NCBI GenBank assembly: GCA_905182995.1
Contig: CAJJDP010000161.1
Coordinates: forward strand, 150,535-214,534
DNA: 64,000 bases
Direction of reading: 5' to 3'
From: Paramecium octaurelia
Taxonomy: Eukaryota; Ciliophora; Oligohymenophorea; Peniculida; Parameciidae
Within the stretch, counting starts at the first letter, position 1. Each line of letters opens with the position of its first letter. This document shows positions 10,442-20,979 of this stretch, one piece after another. The translations under genes and the position numbers were made by a program. The notes beneath the pieces were generated by a model, which ran no database searches, was not told the origin of the DNA, and saw nothing but the letters and a program-made list of their open reading frames with translations.

Positions 10442-11620
10442 TATTAATAATAATAATGAAACAATAATTTTTTATTATTATTAGAATAGAATTTAAGATA
10501 TAATAAAATTAAATCCTTTATTTGTATTCTATTTCTAATCAGATGCTAACATTCAAGGAACTGAAAATTTCGATTAAGTAAACAATTATAAATAAAATAT
10601 ATTGCATATAATTTTTTTCTTACATGTATATTTAGATTACTGAAATAATTGATGATTTTATATTTTCAACCCTTAAACTAATTAAATTATATAGTAATAT
10701 ATTAATATATACCAAAAAAAAATCAAGTGAATAATAAAAATGGTAAGACAAGAAATATTTTTTTAATAATTAATCATTTAATATTGATTGAAATATATAT
10801 ATACAGCGCAAATGTATAGACCAATTATTCTTAATGTATGTGTGGATGTAATTAAATTTGAATTCATGAATTTTATTCGTGATTAATTTTAATATCATAT
10901 GAAGGATATTAAAGAATTTATGAAAATGTTTTGAATAATCAAAAATATGATTTAAATAAATTAAATCCATTCAATGGTTGATAATTATCCATAATTAACG
11001 ATCGAAATTTTTAATTTAAATTATAGTTTATAACCGAGGAACTTTTAATTAATTATTCCACACATTAAAATAAATTAAAAAAATGTCTAAATTCACAAAA
11101 CCCACATAAGCAGCTAACAAGCTCGTCAAAACAAACCAAGGTGCTCCAATTAAGAAACAAGACTCAGATTCTGAAGATTTGAGCGATGTTCCTCCTCCCC
11201 CCAAAAAATAATAACAAAAGCCAGTTGGAACAACCAAAGTAGCTGCTAAGGCTCCATAAGTTGATTCAGATGATCAAGACGAACCAGTTAAGTTGGTATA
11301 ATCAGTGAAAAAGGGCAGTTTTGATGCAACAAAGCCAAACACCACAAATTAAAATGTAGCCAAGTAGGCATAAAAGAAGCCTGTTCAATAAGATGATGAT
11401 TCTGATGATGTACCACCTCCTCCAAAGAAGGGAGCAGTGGTTTAAAAAAAGCCTGTCAAATAATAGGAATCTGATGAAGATTCAGATGATGCCCCCCCTC
11501 CCCCCAAGAAGGCACCAGTAGCCACAAAACCAGTTGCCAAGCCAGCTGCCAAGGCCCCAGTCAAACAATAAGTCTAATAAGAAGATTCTGATGAAGATTC
11601 AGATGATGTTCCTCCTCCCA
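10299..11620. repeat. Direct duplication, copy 1 (1,322 bp), ending at an N
   Basis: This stretch is repeated, apparently identically, at 11622-12943, an offset of 1,323. It covers the 5' part of the coiled-coil gene, the 641-nt intergenic region 10442-11082 (AT-rich, nothing recognised) and the first 538 nt of the nucleolin-like gene. It stops at a single N at 11621, and the sequence restarts inside the coiled-coil gene. This is the signature of two overlapping contigs laid end to end rather than of a genomic duplication. Confidence 0.9.
11083..11620 (+). pseudogene. Truncated duplicate of the nucleolin-like gene (assembly overlap)
   Basis: The ATG at 11083 opens the same frame as the complete gene at 12406. 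It encodes the acidic/basic N-terminal region with alternating DSDEDSDD and PPPKK blocks, but breaks off at the N (11621) inside one of these repeats. The contig probably ended here because the internal repeats hindered assembly. It should be treated as the redundant end of one contig and not counted as a second gene. Confidence 0.85.
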
Positions 11621-11621
11621 N

Positions 11622-11764
11622 TATTCCCTGAATTCTTTCTAAAAATCAAAGGAGGTTTTAGGCAACCTATCTGCTACAAAATGAAAAAGTTCTGCAAATG
11701 TTTTATATATTATCAGACAATTTCCTTTTTGGCATTAACTTTCTTCTAACAATGAACTATTCAT
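11622..11764 (-). pseudogene. Duplicate 5' fragment of the 9546-10441 coiled-coil gene
   Basis: These 143 nt repeat the start of the gene at 10441 (ATG at 11764, MNSSLLEESQ) and are cut by the N on the left. The following 11765-12405 repeats the intergenic stretch 10442-11082. This is part of the redundant contig overlap and has no separate biological meaning. Confidence 0.85.
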
Positions 11765-12405
11765 TATTAATAATAATAATGAAACAATAATTTTTTATTA
11801 TTATTAGAATAGAATTTAAGATATAATAAAATTAAATCCTTTATTTGTATTCTATTTCTAATCAGATGCTAACATTCAAGGAACTGAAAATTTCGATTAA
11901 GTAAACAATTATAAATAAAATATATTGCATATAATTTTTTTCTTACATGTATATTTAGATTACTGAAATAATTGATGATTTTATATTTTCAACCCTTAAA
12001 CTAATTAAATTATATAGTAATATATTAATATATACCAAAAAAAAATCAAGTGAATAATAAAAATGGTAAGACAAGAAATATTTTTTTAATAATTAATCAT
12101 TTAATATTGATTGAAATATATATATACAGCGCAAATGTATAGACCAATTATTCTTAATGTATGTGTGGATGTAATTAAATTTGAATTCATGAATTTTATT
12201 CGTGATTAATTTTAATATCATATGAAGGATATTAAAGAATTTATGAAAATGTTTTGAATAATCAAAAATATGATTTAAATAAATTAAATCCATTCAATGG
12301 TTGATAATTATCCATAATTAACGATCGAAATTTTTAATTTAAATTATAGTTTATAACCGAGGAACTTTTAATTAATTATTCCACACATTAAAATAAATTA
12401 AAAAA

Positions 12406-14114
12406 ATGTCTAAATTCACAAAACCCACATAAGCAGCTAACAAGCTCGTCAAAACAAACCAAGGTGCTCCAATTAAGAAACAAGACTCAGATTCTGAAGA
12501 TTTGAGCGATGTTCCTCCTCCCCCCAAAAAATAATAACAAAAGCCAGTTGGAACAACCAAAGTAGCTGCTAAGGCTCCATAAGTTGATTCAGATGATCAA
12601 GACGAACCAGTTAAGTTGGTATAATCAGTGAAAAAGGGCAGTTTTGATGCAACAAAGCCAAACACCACAAATTAAAATGTAGCCAAGTAGGCATAAAAGA
12701 AGCCTGTTCAATAAGATGATGATTCTGATGATGTACCACCTCCTCCAAAGAAGGGAGCAGTGGTTTAAAAAAAGCCTGTCAAATAATAGGAATCTGATGA
12801 AGATTCAGATGATGCCCCCCCTCCCCCCAAGAAGGCACCAGTAGCCACAAAACCAGTTGCCAAGCCAGCTGCCAAGGCCCCAGTCAAACAATAAGTCTAA
12901 TAAGAAGATTCTGATGAAGATTCAGATGATGTTCCTCCTCCCAAGAAACCAGTTGCTGCAACAAAGCCAGTTGCCAAGCCAGCTGTTTAAACCAAGGCCC
13001 CAGTCAAACAATAAGTCTAATAAGATGATTCAGATGAAGATTCAGATGATGCTCCTCCTCCCCCCAAGAAGGCACCAGTAGCCACTAAGCCAGTTGCTAA
13101 ACCAGCTGCTTAAACCAAGGCTCCAGTCAAACAATAAGCCTAATAAGAGGATTCTGATGAGGATTCAGATGATGTTCCTCCTCCCCCCAAGAAGGCACCA
13201 GTCTAATAATCTAAGGCTCCATAAAAGAACCAATAAATTGAATAAGAAGATGAGGATGAAGATGATGATGTCCCTTAACCACCAAGAGGAAAATAATAAC
13301 CTTAAAAGCAAGCTCAATAAGCTTAATAAGGACAATAAGATCATGAAGTTTTCGTAAGAGGACTCTCATTTGATGCCACCGAATAAGACATCAAGGAATT
13401 CTTCGATGAGTGTGGAAATATCAACAGTGTTAACTTGTTGAAGGGACCAAATGGAAACTCCAAGGGAATTGCTTTTGTTAGATTCTCCACCGAGGAAGGA
13501 TAAAGTGCAGCTGTTGAATACAGTGGTTAAGAGCACATGGGAAGAACCATTACAGTTGAGAAGACAAAGCCAAGAGATCAAAGACCTTAATAAGGAGGAC
13601 AATAAGGAGGATCAGGTGAAAGCACAACATGCTTCATTGGAAACATGAGTTTCTATGCTACTGAGGACTCTTTGTATCCAGTTTTTGAAGACTGTGGAAA
13701 GATTAAGGAAGTCAGAATTGCTAAGGATGCTGAAGGAAAGGTATGAATATAGTATTAATGTTTTAGTCAAGAGGATTTGGATATGTCGAATTCTTCGATA
13801 ATGAGTCAGCTCAAAAGGGACTCTTAAAGACAGGAACTGATGTTGAAGGTAGAGCTATCAGAGTCGATCTTGCCAATTCATCATAAAGAAGTGGTGGTGG
13901 TAACAGAGGAGATAGAGGAGGCTTCGGAGGAAGAGGAGGCTTCGGTGGAAGAGGCGACAGAGGAAGCTTCGGAGGAAGAGGCCGTGGAGGTGACAGAGGA
14001 GGCAGAGGATTCTCAAGAGGAGGCCGAGGAAGAGGCGGAAATTTAGATGCTAACGATATTGCTGCTAAAAAGGGAACTATTGCAGGATTTGCTGGAAAGA
14101 AAATGGCTCTATGA
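12406..14114 (+). CDS. Nucleolin/Nsr1-like nucleolar RNA-binding protein
   Basis: Removing the 26-nt intron 13741-13766 gives 560 residues ending at TGA 14112-14114. The first ~300 residues alternate acidic Ser/Asp blocks (DSDEDSDDVPPP, at least six) with Lys/Ala/Pro stretches, as in nucleolin and Nopp140; these blocks are good casein kinase 2 substrates. Two RRMs follow, at about 312-390 (EVFVRGLSFDATEQDI...GIAFVRFS) and 408-485 (CFIGNMSFYATEDSL...GFGYVEF). A glycine/arginine-rich region (~486-535, many RGG/FGGRG units) comes next, then a short tail. This N-acidic/RRM/GAR order is diagnostic of nucleolin-type proteins in rRNA synthesis and ribosome assembly. The upstream 641 nt contain its promoter. 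Confidence 0.9.
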
Positions 14115-14199
14115 TATTATTATAATAAATCATAAATGTGTAGAAAAAATTTTAATTTAACATCTTTTCGATAGAATTCAGAAAGATTAATAATTTTAA

Positions 14200-16345
14200 A
14201 TGAATTTCATCAAGAATTTATTTGTAAGGCAAAAGCAGCAATAAAATGAACCTCTCTTCTTTGACCCATTTGTCGAAAAGATCGACTAATTTGAAAGATA
14301 AGTAAGTATCATATCAGATGGAATTACACTAACACAATACCCATTAGAAATCATTTAACTTATAAGGTTAAATATTGAATAACTAAAAAAATAACTAAAA
14401 GAGACTAAAGTTTATGTAATATCATCCTCATGATTTTTAGATTGTTTTTTTAGGTACAACATCTGCAGGTAAAAGTACCTTCATCAATTCACTTTTGGGC
14501 CAACAAATCTTGCCTTCTAGAAATTAGGAATGCACTTAAAATGTGATATTTATCGAATACAATGAAAAAATTATTATAAATGAAAGGTAGATTAATAGCT
14601 TGGATCAAGCACAATAGATTCTATTTGAAATGTAAAAAAGTAATAAACCTGAAATTGTGAATATCCAAGTCCCATCTCTATTTCATAATCAGTTCCCTTC
14701 TGATTTGAGGAGTAGGATAGTATTTATTGATACGTATAATTATTTATTATATATTTTGATAGACCTGGGCTCAAAAAGGACGAATTGTAATCTCTTAGTG
14801 TCCATTTCTAAAAAATTGATGATAAGGTTGGTCTCTAACATCGTCTAAATGTATGGGTTACCAATTACACCACATTTGATAATGATAAAGAATTATAAAA
14901 TCAGATGCTTAGCATTTATAGACCTTAAGCATCTTCAGGAATTATTAAAAATAAAAATTAAAAAGGTAGTTACTTGAAAAGTGTAATAATTGAAGAGTTT
15001 TAAGGATTCTAGAAATAGTCGGATATAATGGCTAGTTCTCGTGAAATAATAGAGAGCAATGAGTCTTTGGAGAGCGTTCGAAAGTTCTAATCCTAAACAC
15101 TATTTTTTATTCTTAATAAATACGATGAAAGAAAAGTATCTGAGGATAAAAATGTAGATCTTATCATAAAAGAAATTAGTTAATTGATTGGGAGTGAAAT
15201 GAATATATTTAAGATATCAGCCTTAAGAGCTATGAGGTATAGAATATTAAATTACGGATCTTAATAAGCTGTTGATAAATTTATGGAATCTTATTTCTTA
15301 GATTATAGGGATGTTGAGTTATTTGTGACTTAGAATGATTGTAGAAAGTATTGCAATGAGAAAATTAAAAATAACCCAAACCTCTTATAAAATCAAGATT
15401 ATTTGAAGTTTTAGAATTAACTGGAATCTAATATCAAATTATTAATCAGTGAGGCTTTTTATGGAGATAAGTTCCTTTAGATAATACATTGGTTGATTTT
15501 ATTAGAATTGGCTGTCAGTCCTTAATAAATTAAATTAGAGGAAAAATAATATGAAACTTTGAAAGAATTAGTCCATTAATTCATAGACAATCAAATATAG
15601 AGCTATAACGATTGTATTTCAAAATTCAAAAATGATACTATAAGTCAAATCAAAAAGGATTTGGATCATTACAAATCCTTATTATCATCTGAAGAACCAT
15701 AAATTCTTATAATTTCAGCATGTAAATAAACGATGTAAACAATGATTGAATATGAATAAAAGATTATTTAATTAAATGAGGATATAAAGAATGGATTAAT
15801 ATTAAAATTGTAATCCATCTTTCCATAGCAATAGAAAAATCCATTATTTCAAAGCTTTTAAATGGTGGGGCAAAGAGATGTGTCTATTGTTGAAGGGTGT
15901 ATATAGTTATTTGAATTGGTGAATGATAATAATATGAATGAAATTTAGAAACATAGCTTTTAATAATATGCTGATAATGTACAAAAAACAATGGGAGTGA
16001 GAATCAATCCAATATAGTCTTCAGTAGGAATTATATCTACTGGACTATCTATTGCAGCCTACTTAGGAAAGAGATTTGCACTTCAAACTTTGAGATGTTC
16101 TCCAATCTTTGCCGCAATAGGTATAGGATTGATGTCGTTCGACTTATCATTTATGTTTGGTAAGTAATGGTATTCAACAAACATAATTAATGTTTAATTA
16201 CAGGTATATATATATATATATCAATAAATAGCAATGGGAATCTACTTTGATTTAATCAGTTGAGGATTAAGAGAAAAATTATAGTCGAGTAAACAAGCAA
16301 ACTTTTCACTGTGTCCGAAGTATCTTAAGTTGTTTGATGTAATGA
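14200..16345 (+). CDS. Dynamin-superfamily membrane GTPase
   Basis: Large GTPase likely to remodel membranes. Introns at 14416-14440 and 14734-14762 restore the GTPase motifs: G1 GTTSAGKST (residue ~75), G3 DTPG (~165) and G4 NKYD (~290). A helical middle follows. A hydrophobic region near the C-terminus (SVGIISTGLSIAAYLG and CSPIFAAIGIGLMSF) could be a membrane hairpin, as in mitofusins and bacterial dynamin-like proteins. The C-terminus is uncertain: removing a third intron (16204-16231, 28 nt) gives 687 residues ending at 16345. Leaving it in gives a stop at 16261-16263 (669 residues) after a run encoded by TA repeats. Both keep the frame; the first is more protein-like. No classical PH or GED domain is recognisable. 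Confidence 0.8.
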
Positions 16346-16419
16346 TGAAGAAACTTTATTTTTTTAAAATATCTATTAGTTTATAATCAATAAATTAAGT
16401 TCAGAAACAATCCCCTATT

Positions 16420-17087
16420 TCATAATTTTTATAATTTATCAATTGATTTATGTAAGTATTAATTAATATGCTTTAAACGAGAAATTTCTAATTTTTAAGA
16501 ATCAATTGTTTCTTTTTATTATTTGAACTTGGCTTCGTATTCTTTTATTTTTTCTATCATCTATTTCTTTTCTTCTAAGTAGTTTAAATGATCATCCAAC
16601 CTCTGCAAGTGCTCTCTTATCACACTTTGTTTCTTATTTACTTCTACATTCTTAACGTTTTACACATTGTCTTGTTGATTCAACCTACCCATAATTTCTG
16701 TACTTACATGTTCTTCAATCTCATTATTTCCTCATCTTTCTCTTGCTTCTCTTCCTCCAAGGTTATTAAGGCTGACTCATAGATCTATATTTTATTCTCT
16801 AAGATCTATTCTCTTTCATTTATCTATTTCTTCTCATCTACTTCCTCTAACATAATCAATTCCTCCTCCTCTTTCTATTACTGTTAGTTTTGCTATTGAA
16901 ATTCAGCAGAGAAACTAAAACGATTGTCTTCCTTTGGGTTCTAGTATTGCCTTAAACTCTAGTTGATGAGATTGTTTAGACTCCTACTAGATTTCTGTAA
17001 TTCCTCATGCATATCCAGAAGTCTATTGTAAATATCCCCTTGACTGAATGAAGAGGATCTATGAGAAAACTTCATTATTGCATTCAT
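16420..17087 (-). CDS. Coiled-coil protein, unknown
   Basis: The ATG at 17087 (MNAIMKFS) with one 23-nt intron gives 214 residues ending at TGA (complement of 16420-16422). The body is a long Glu/Lys/Gln coiled coil (EEEELIMLEEVDEKK, LITLEEEKQEKDEEI, VIREHLQRLDDHLNYL). It ends with a heptad-like C-terminus. It begins only 26 nt downstream of the TGA of the next gene in the same orientation. Because no GT...AG intron joins the two, I treat them as separate genes, but a single gene with an unrecognised splice is possible. A centrosomal or axonemal role is conceivable but not shown. Confidence 0.65.
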
Positions 17088-17113
17088 TAAATAGAGAGTT
17101 GTAATTATATTAA

Positions 17114-17673
17114 TCAAAATTGCTTTGCACACTTCTTTTCAAAGTTCTCCAACCACTGTTTATATTTCTATTACATTTATACAAATTGGAAGTGAGCCTC
17201 CTCTATGTTTTCTTCCTCTAGTTCTTGTGTTTTTTTCGAGATGTATGCAGTTTAAGAAGATGGGGTTATATTGATTAACTTTCTTTTTGCTTGTTAAGTA
17301 TTTTTTAAAACTGATATGTCATCATCAGTTCCTAGTTAATGGTAAAATGACTCCAATACTGTGATTCTAGTTTTACGAGCATAGGTTTCTTAGATATTTG
17401 ATTATTTTCGCAATTCCTCTTGCTTTCCTGGAGTCAGAAATCTTGTATTTTTCAATTTAAAAGATGGACTTTATCGTAATTGACTAACATCTTATTGTTT
17501 ATTCTGACATTTTAAGAAATTAAAGTTACCTATAATTTCTCTTCAGCAGAGTTTTGCATTACCATTTTTGGAGTTTAAAAACTACTATTATTTTCTAGTC
17601 TTCCTCCCTTTAAAGCACTTCCACCTCTACGATTGCTTTAAAAATATGGGTTCACTCTTGTACCAGCTATCAT
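17114..17673 (-). CDS. Small basic protein, unknown
   Basis: From ATG 17673 with one 26-nt intron (GTAACT...TCAG), 177 residues to TGA (complement of 17114-17116). The N-terminus is Arg/Gly-rich (NRRGGSALKGGRLENN). A linker carries FKLKNTRFLTPGK, and the C-terminal third is helical (ELEEENIEEAHFQFVQMQQ, QWLENFEKKC). No family recognised. With the following gene, which starts 26 nt away, it may once have formed one protein: this one ends in a coiled coil and the next is a coiled coil. Confidence 0.6.
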
Positions 17674-18137
17674 TTTTATTATTAATTTATATATACTTTA
17701 ACTAATATATTTAATCAATGATTTTTGCGTTGTTTTGAGATATTTCAAATCATATCTCAATAATTTTGAACACGAAATATGACTTTGATTATTGACTAAT
17801 TATACATCATTTATTCTTTCAATTTTTGATAGATGAAGAAATATAATAAATTGATATTAAGTATTTTTGATGCTTAAGATTTCCAAAAACTATCTTAAGA
17901 AGTAAGTTGAGAAGGAGAAGTTCTCAAATAAATTGTTTTCTCCTCTAAATCAGAATATAAGGATCATCAGCCTATAAATGAAAACTAAATATTTAATAAA
18001 TTATTTTAGATGATTGTATATGAGCAACTATACAGTGTCTTTTTATTGAAGACATTTAAGAATTTCAGTTTGGATGAAGATGAATTTTATTTATTTATTT
18101 TGTAATATTAATTAATACATAAACAAACTGAGTTAAA
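17674..18137. other. Intergenic, 464 nt; doubtful ORF at 17833-18013 (+)
   Basis: This lies between the start of one minus-strand gene and the stop of the inositol synthase gene. On the plus strand an ATG at 17833 (MKKYNKLILSIFDAQDF) opens a frame. It reaches TGA after 26 codons, or after 53 if a 19-nt GTAAGT...GAAG stretch is removed, which is shorter than the other introns seen here. A further open stretch follows around 18011-18110. I would not annotate a gene without expression data. Confidence 0.3.
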
Positions 18138-19673
18138 TCATTATTAAAATCTGCTAGCACCATATCTAACCTCCAATCTTAAGTTGTCATCAATTGTTAA
18201 CCCTGCACAGACTTTAACTAGATTTTCAAGCATAGCTCTTTGTCTTGATAAAGAATTGATAGTGGTGATTCCACTCTCAGATTTGGGAGCTTTCATCAAA
18301 TAACTCAACCAGGACAAGACTGTGTCGAATCTTTGGTATTCAGAAGCATCTTTGGAGAATTGAATTCTCTCAAAAAATTCGCATAATAACAATAGATCCA
18401 TAATCAACGGAGCAGCCAACAATGAGTCTTCACAAACATTGTAAACTGCAAAAGTTTATCTTCCTCCCAAGAAGATTTCAGCAATATATTCATCCATAGC
18501 CTTCTTGCTATCGCCAGTTTCAGGGCAGTATTTAATGACAATAGTATGATCAATATTCAATTCTTCCTCTGTTGGATATAGCACTCTATTGGATTCCAAG
18601 ATGTCATCAACACAAGTCTTCTTGCTTCTTTCCTTGCTTTTGAAACAAGACTCTTATGATAAATTTTTTCCATCATTATTTCCCAAATGATTATAAGAAA
18701 TAATGGCTTTTGGTTTGATACCAGCACCTACCAAATATTCAACTAAGCAAGTCTTAAATTTAGTTTATCCAGTCTTGAAATCATCTCCAGCAACAAAAAC
18801 TCCAGCTTTTTCTGCTAATTCAATAACTCCTGGAACAATAGTATTTTATGGTGATCCATTTATGAATGAACATCCTTCTAAACAGGCAGCACATGCAAAG
18901 ATAGTAGATGCACTTATTTCTGGATGACTTGATTCAATAGACTACATTAATCTCTCGGCTGTTCCATGAACATTTGGATCTTCAACACAAAATCTCTCTG
19001 TATTGGCTGTCCATAAGAGAATTACTTTATCCAAATTATTTGATTATTTGAAATCTGCGATATTCTTTCTAATTATATTAAGATGCTCTAATTTATTATC
19101 ACCTGGAATGACGTTGTCTGCTCTATCTCCTTAATTAGCTGCTATGAAATCTGGATAATAGATTGAAGGTAATGGGACCAATTTCTCTAAATATGGTCTC
19201 AATTTCTATTGCAAATCGTATTCTACAACTTGGGCTCTGCTCATTGCATCAGCCAAATTCAATGAACTGATATCCCATCCACCAAATACTATATCACATG
19301 GATTAACCATTGGCAACACATCTTTGAATGGAATGAATACTTCTTCAGTATTGCATGTACCAATCTTAATGACACTGCTTTATGTTAGAGATCCATAAAA
19401 ATTTGGTTGATGAGTTCCTCTTTTGCTATTCCATGTAATATTGAATTTGTTTGCCAATATGCCACCAGTAAGTGTTGTTCCATTATTTCCACCCCATCCT
19501 ACAAGCATAACACCTAACTTTGGTATTCTGGTGTCAGTCTTGAATTTGAAATTTGTTATCTATGGTTTTGCTATGTACTTGTCTCCATTCTTTTCAATAT
19601 TGGTTGACTTGTAATCATAATCTGAAATTAAGAAGTGATCATCTTGTTGTGTTGTGGTTGATTAGACTTTCAT
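18138..19673 (-). CDS. INO1: Inositol-3-phosphate synthase
   Basis: Converts D-glucose 6-phosphate to 1D-myo-inositol 3-phosphate with NAD, the committed step of inositol synthesis for phosphoinositides and GPI anchors. One intronless frame of 511 residues, the normal family length. Diagnostic segments are the NAD-binding [13 protein letters not shown] (~55), WNSKRGT, the substrate-binding [14 protein letters not shown] (~325), and near the C-terminus [19 protein letters not shown]. The start is the first ATG after an AT-rich 5' flank. The upstream region carries three TGCGCA palindromes. Inositol supply fits a cell that coats itself with GPI-anchored surface antigen, but no physical linkage of function is implied. 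Confidence 0.95.
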
Positions 19674-19730
19674 TGAATGAATTAATTATTAACCAAATAC
19701 ATGCAATTATCTATTTGTAAATATTTGAGT

Positions 19731-19786
19731 GCGCATAGATTTTACTAATAATTAATCAATGCGCATATATTAAAAATAAGTGCGCA
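19731..19786. promoter_or_regulatory. Three TGCGCA palindromes upstream of inositol synthase
   Basis: TGCGCA occurs at 19731, 19760 and 19781, within 56 nt, in sequence otherwise almost free of G and C. The cluster lies 58-113 nt upstream of the inositol synthase ATG at 19673. Two copies extend to TGCGCATA. The clustering and palindromic form suggest a binding site for a dimeric regulator; no such factor is known to me in ciliates. Confidence 0.35.
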
Positions 19787-19889
19787 CTTGATTATAATTA
19801 TAAACAAATATATTAATTGAGAATGCGTATATGATATACGTATATAATTTTAATTATAATTAATAATTAAAAAATCCTAATTAATCATA

Positions 19890-20106
19890 ATGTCATCATC
19901 AAATTAAAACTAGTTCATAAAATTATTTATGTCATTTGTTTATCAAATATTACAAAAGCTTGATCCCCTCTGAATCCAGGGAATTCATCAATGAGATTCT
20001 ACCTCTTTACTCAGATGTTTTAAATCAAATAAGGCTGTATATCTTTGTTATTTTTTTAACACAGTAGATAATCAGATAATTGTATTAAGTAGTCATATTA
20101 AAATGA
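19890..20106 (+). CDS. Possible small protein, 62 residues
   Basis: An ATG at 19890 (MSSSNQNQFIKLF), with a 28-nt intron removed (GTCATT...AAAG), gives 62 codons to TGA 20104-20106. The second exon contains a well-formed helix, SREFINEILPLYSDVLNQIR, which reads like real protein, and then a hydrophobic run. The frame is maintained and Gln is encoded by TAA/TAG. Against it: the acceptor is AAAG and the protein is short. A second candidate intron (GTATAT...ACAG, 28 nt) would change the C-terminus. It converges on the next gene. Confidence 0.35.
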
Positions 20107-20139
20107 AATATATATATATATAAAAACGGGTTAACTAAA

Positions 20140-20942
20140 TCATTAATGCATGAGCATTAATTCAGCCTAATAGCCGGCTATCTGTTTGAGTAGTATTTCA
20201 GATGTGGGTGAATTTTTTATATTATTTTGATGATATGCCTTTAGACAAAGATTTAACTTAATCATGAGCGAGGTTCTTTTGTCAAAGTATAGTTGATGAT
20301 CCAAAAGGGAGTCTAACTAAGTAATCTCATTAGTAGTAATGGTTATCACAGAAGATTTAGATGTTCTGATGTTGAATTAGTACTGACATGGATTTGATAG
20401 TTTTTTTGGTTGTTTAATTACTTCTTATTCTTCCTCATGAGAGTTGGCCTTGGTTGTGATTAAGGATTAAGGTGGAGATACTTCAGATGGCTTAGTTACA
20501 GGAGGAGGAATGTATTTGATGGTCTTCTTGAATTTGATAGTCATGGCAGCTTTGAGGATTTGATAGAGTATATTGATGATGCGCAATACTCTTAGGAGAA
20601 GAGTGGCAGCGTAGATAGTTTCAGTATTAGTGATAACCTCTAAGATGACAAGGAGATCGAAGAACATGAAGCACCCATATATAAATTGGAGTGGATCTTG
20701 GAAATTACGAAAGTATTTATAAATATCTGGGGTAAGTAGTGAGGCTACTACATATCTCACCTAGCTAAGGAACACCATCATACCTTGGTGTCTGAGTAAT
20801 TATTGTACTCATGAATGAGCGACAATCTCCATACTCCCTAAGCTGGCATTTTTTAAGGCAACCTCAATCTATCCAATAAAAGAACATTCAATGTCAGTTC
20901 TACACTTCCCCAAATTAGTTCACCCAAGTTTCCCTCTATCAT
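20140..20942 (-). CDS. Membrane protein with a voltage-sensor-like S3-S4 segment
   Basis: One 23-nt intron (GTATGA...CTAG) is removed to give 259 residues. Hydrophobic segments are ELIWGSVELTLNVLLL near the N-terminus, FIYGCFMFFDLLVILEVI (~90), and LLLRVLRIINILYQILK (~115). The last two resemble the S3 (FFDLLV) and S4 (Arg every third residue) helices of voltage-sensing domains. The C-terminal half is soluble, with PPPVTKPSEVSPP and Ser/Thr-rich sequence. No pore loop or phosphatase domain is present, so this is not a full ion channel. It could be a truncated sensor or an unrelated membrane protein; only the S4-like pattern supports the sensor idea. Confidence 0.55.
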
Positions 20943-20979
20943 AGATCCGTTTTAATATATTAATAAATTATATAAATTA

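Noticed and set aside
16588-16782. 64-aa plus-strand ORF with hydrophobic composition
   Set aside because: It is the complement of a Lys/Glu-rich coiled coil on the minus strand, which always gives Leu/Phe-rich antisense frames.
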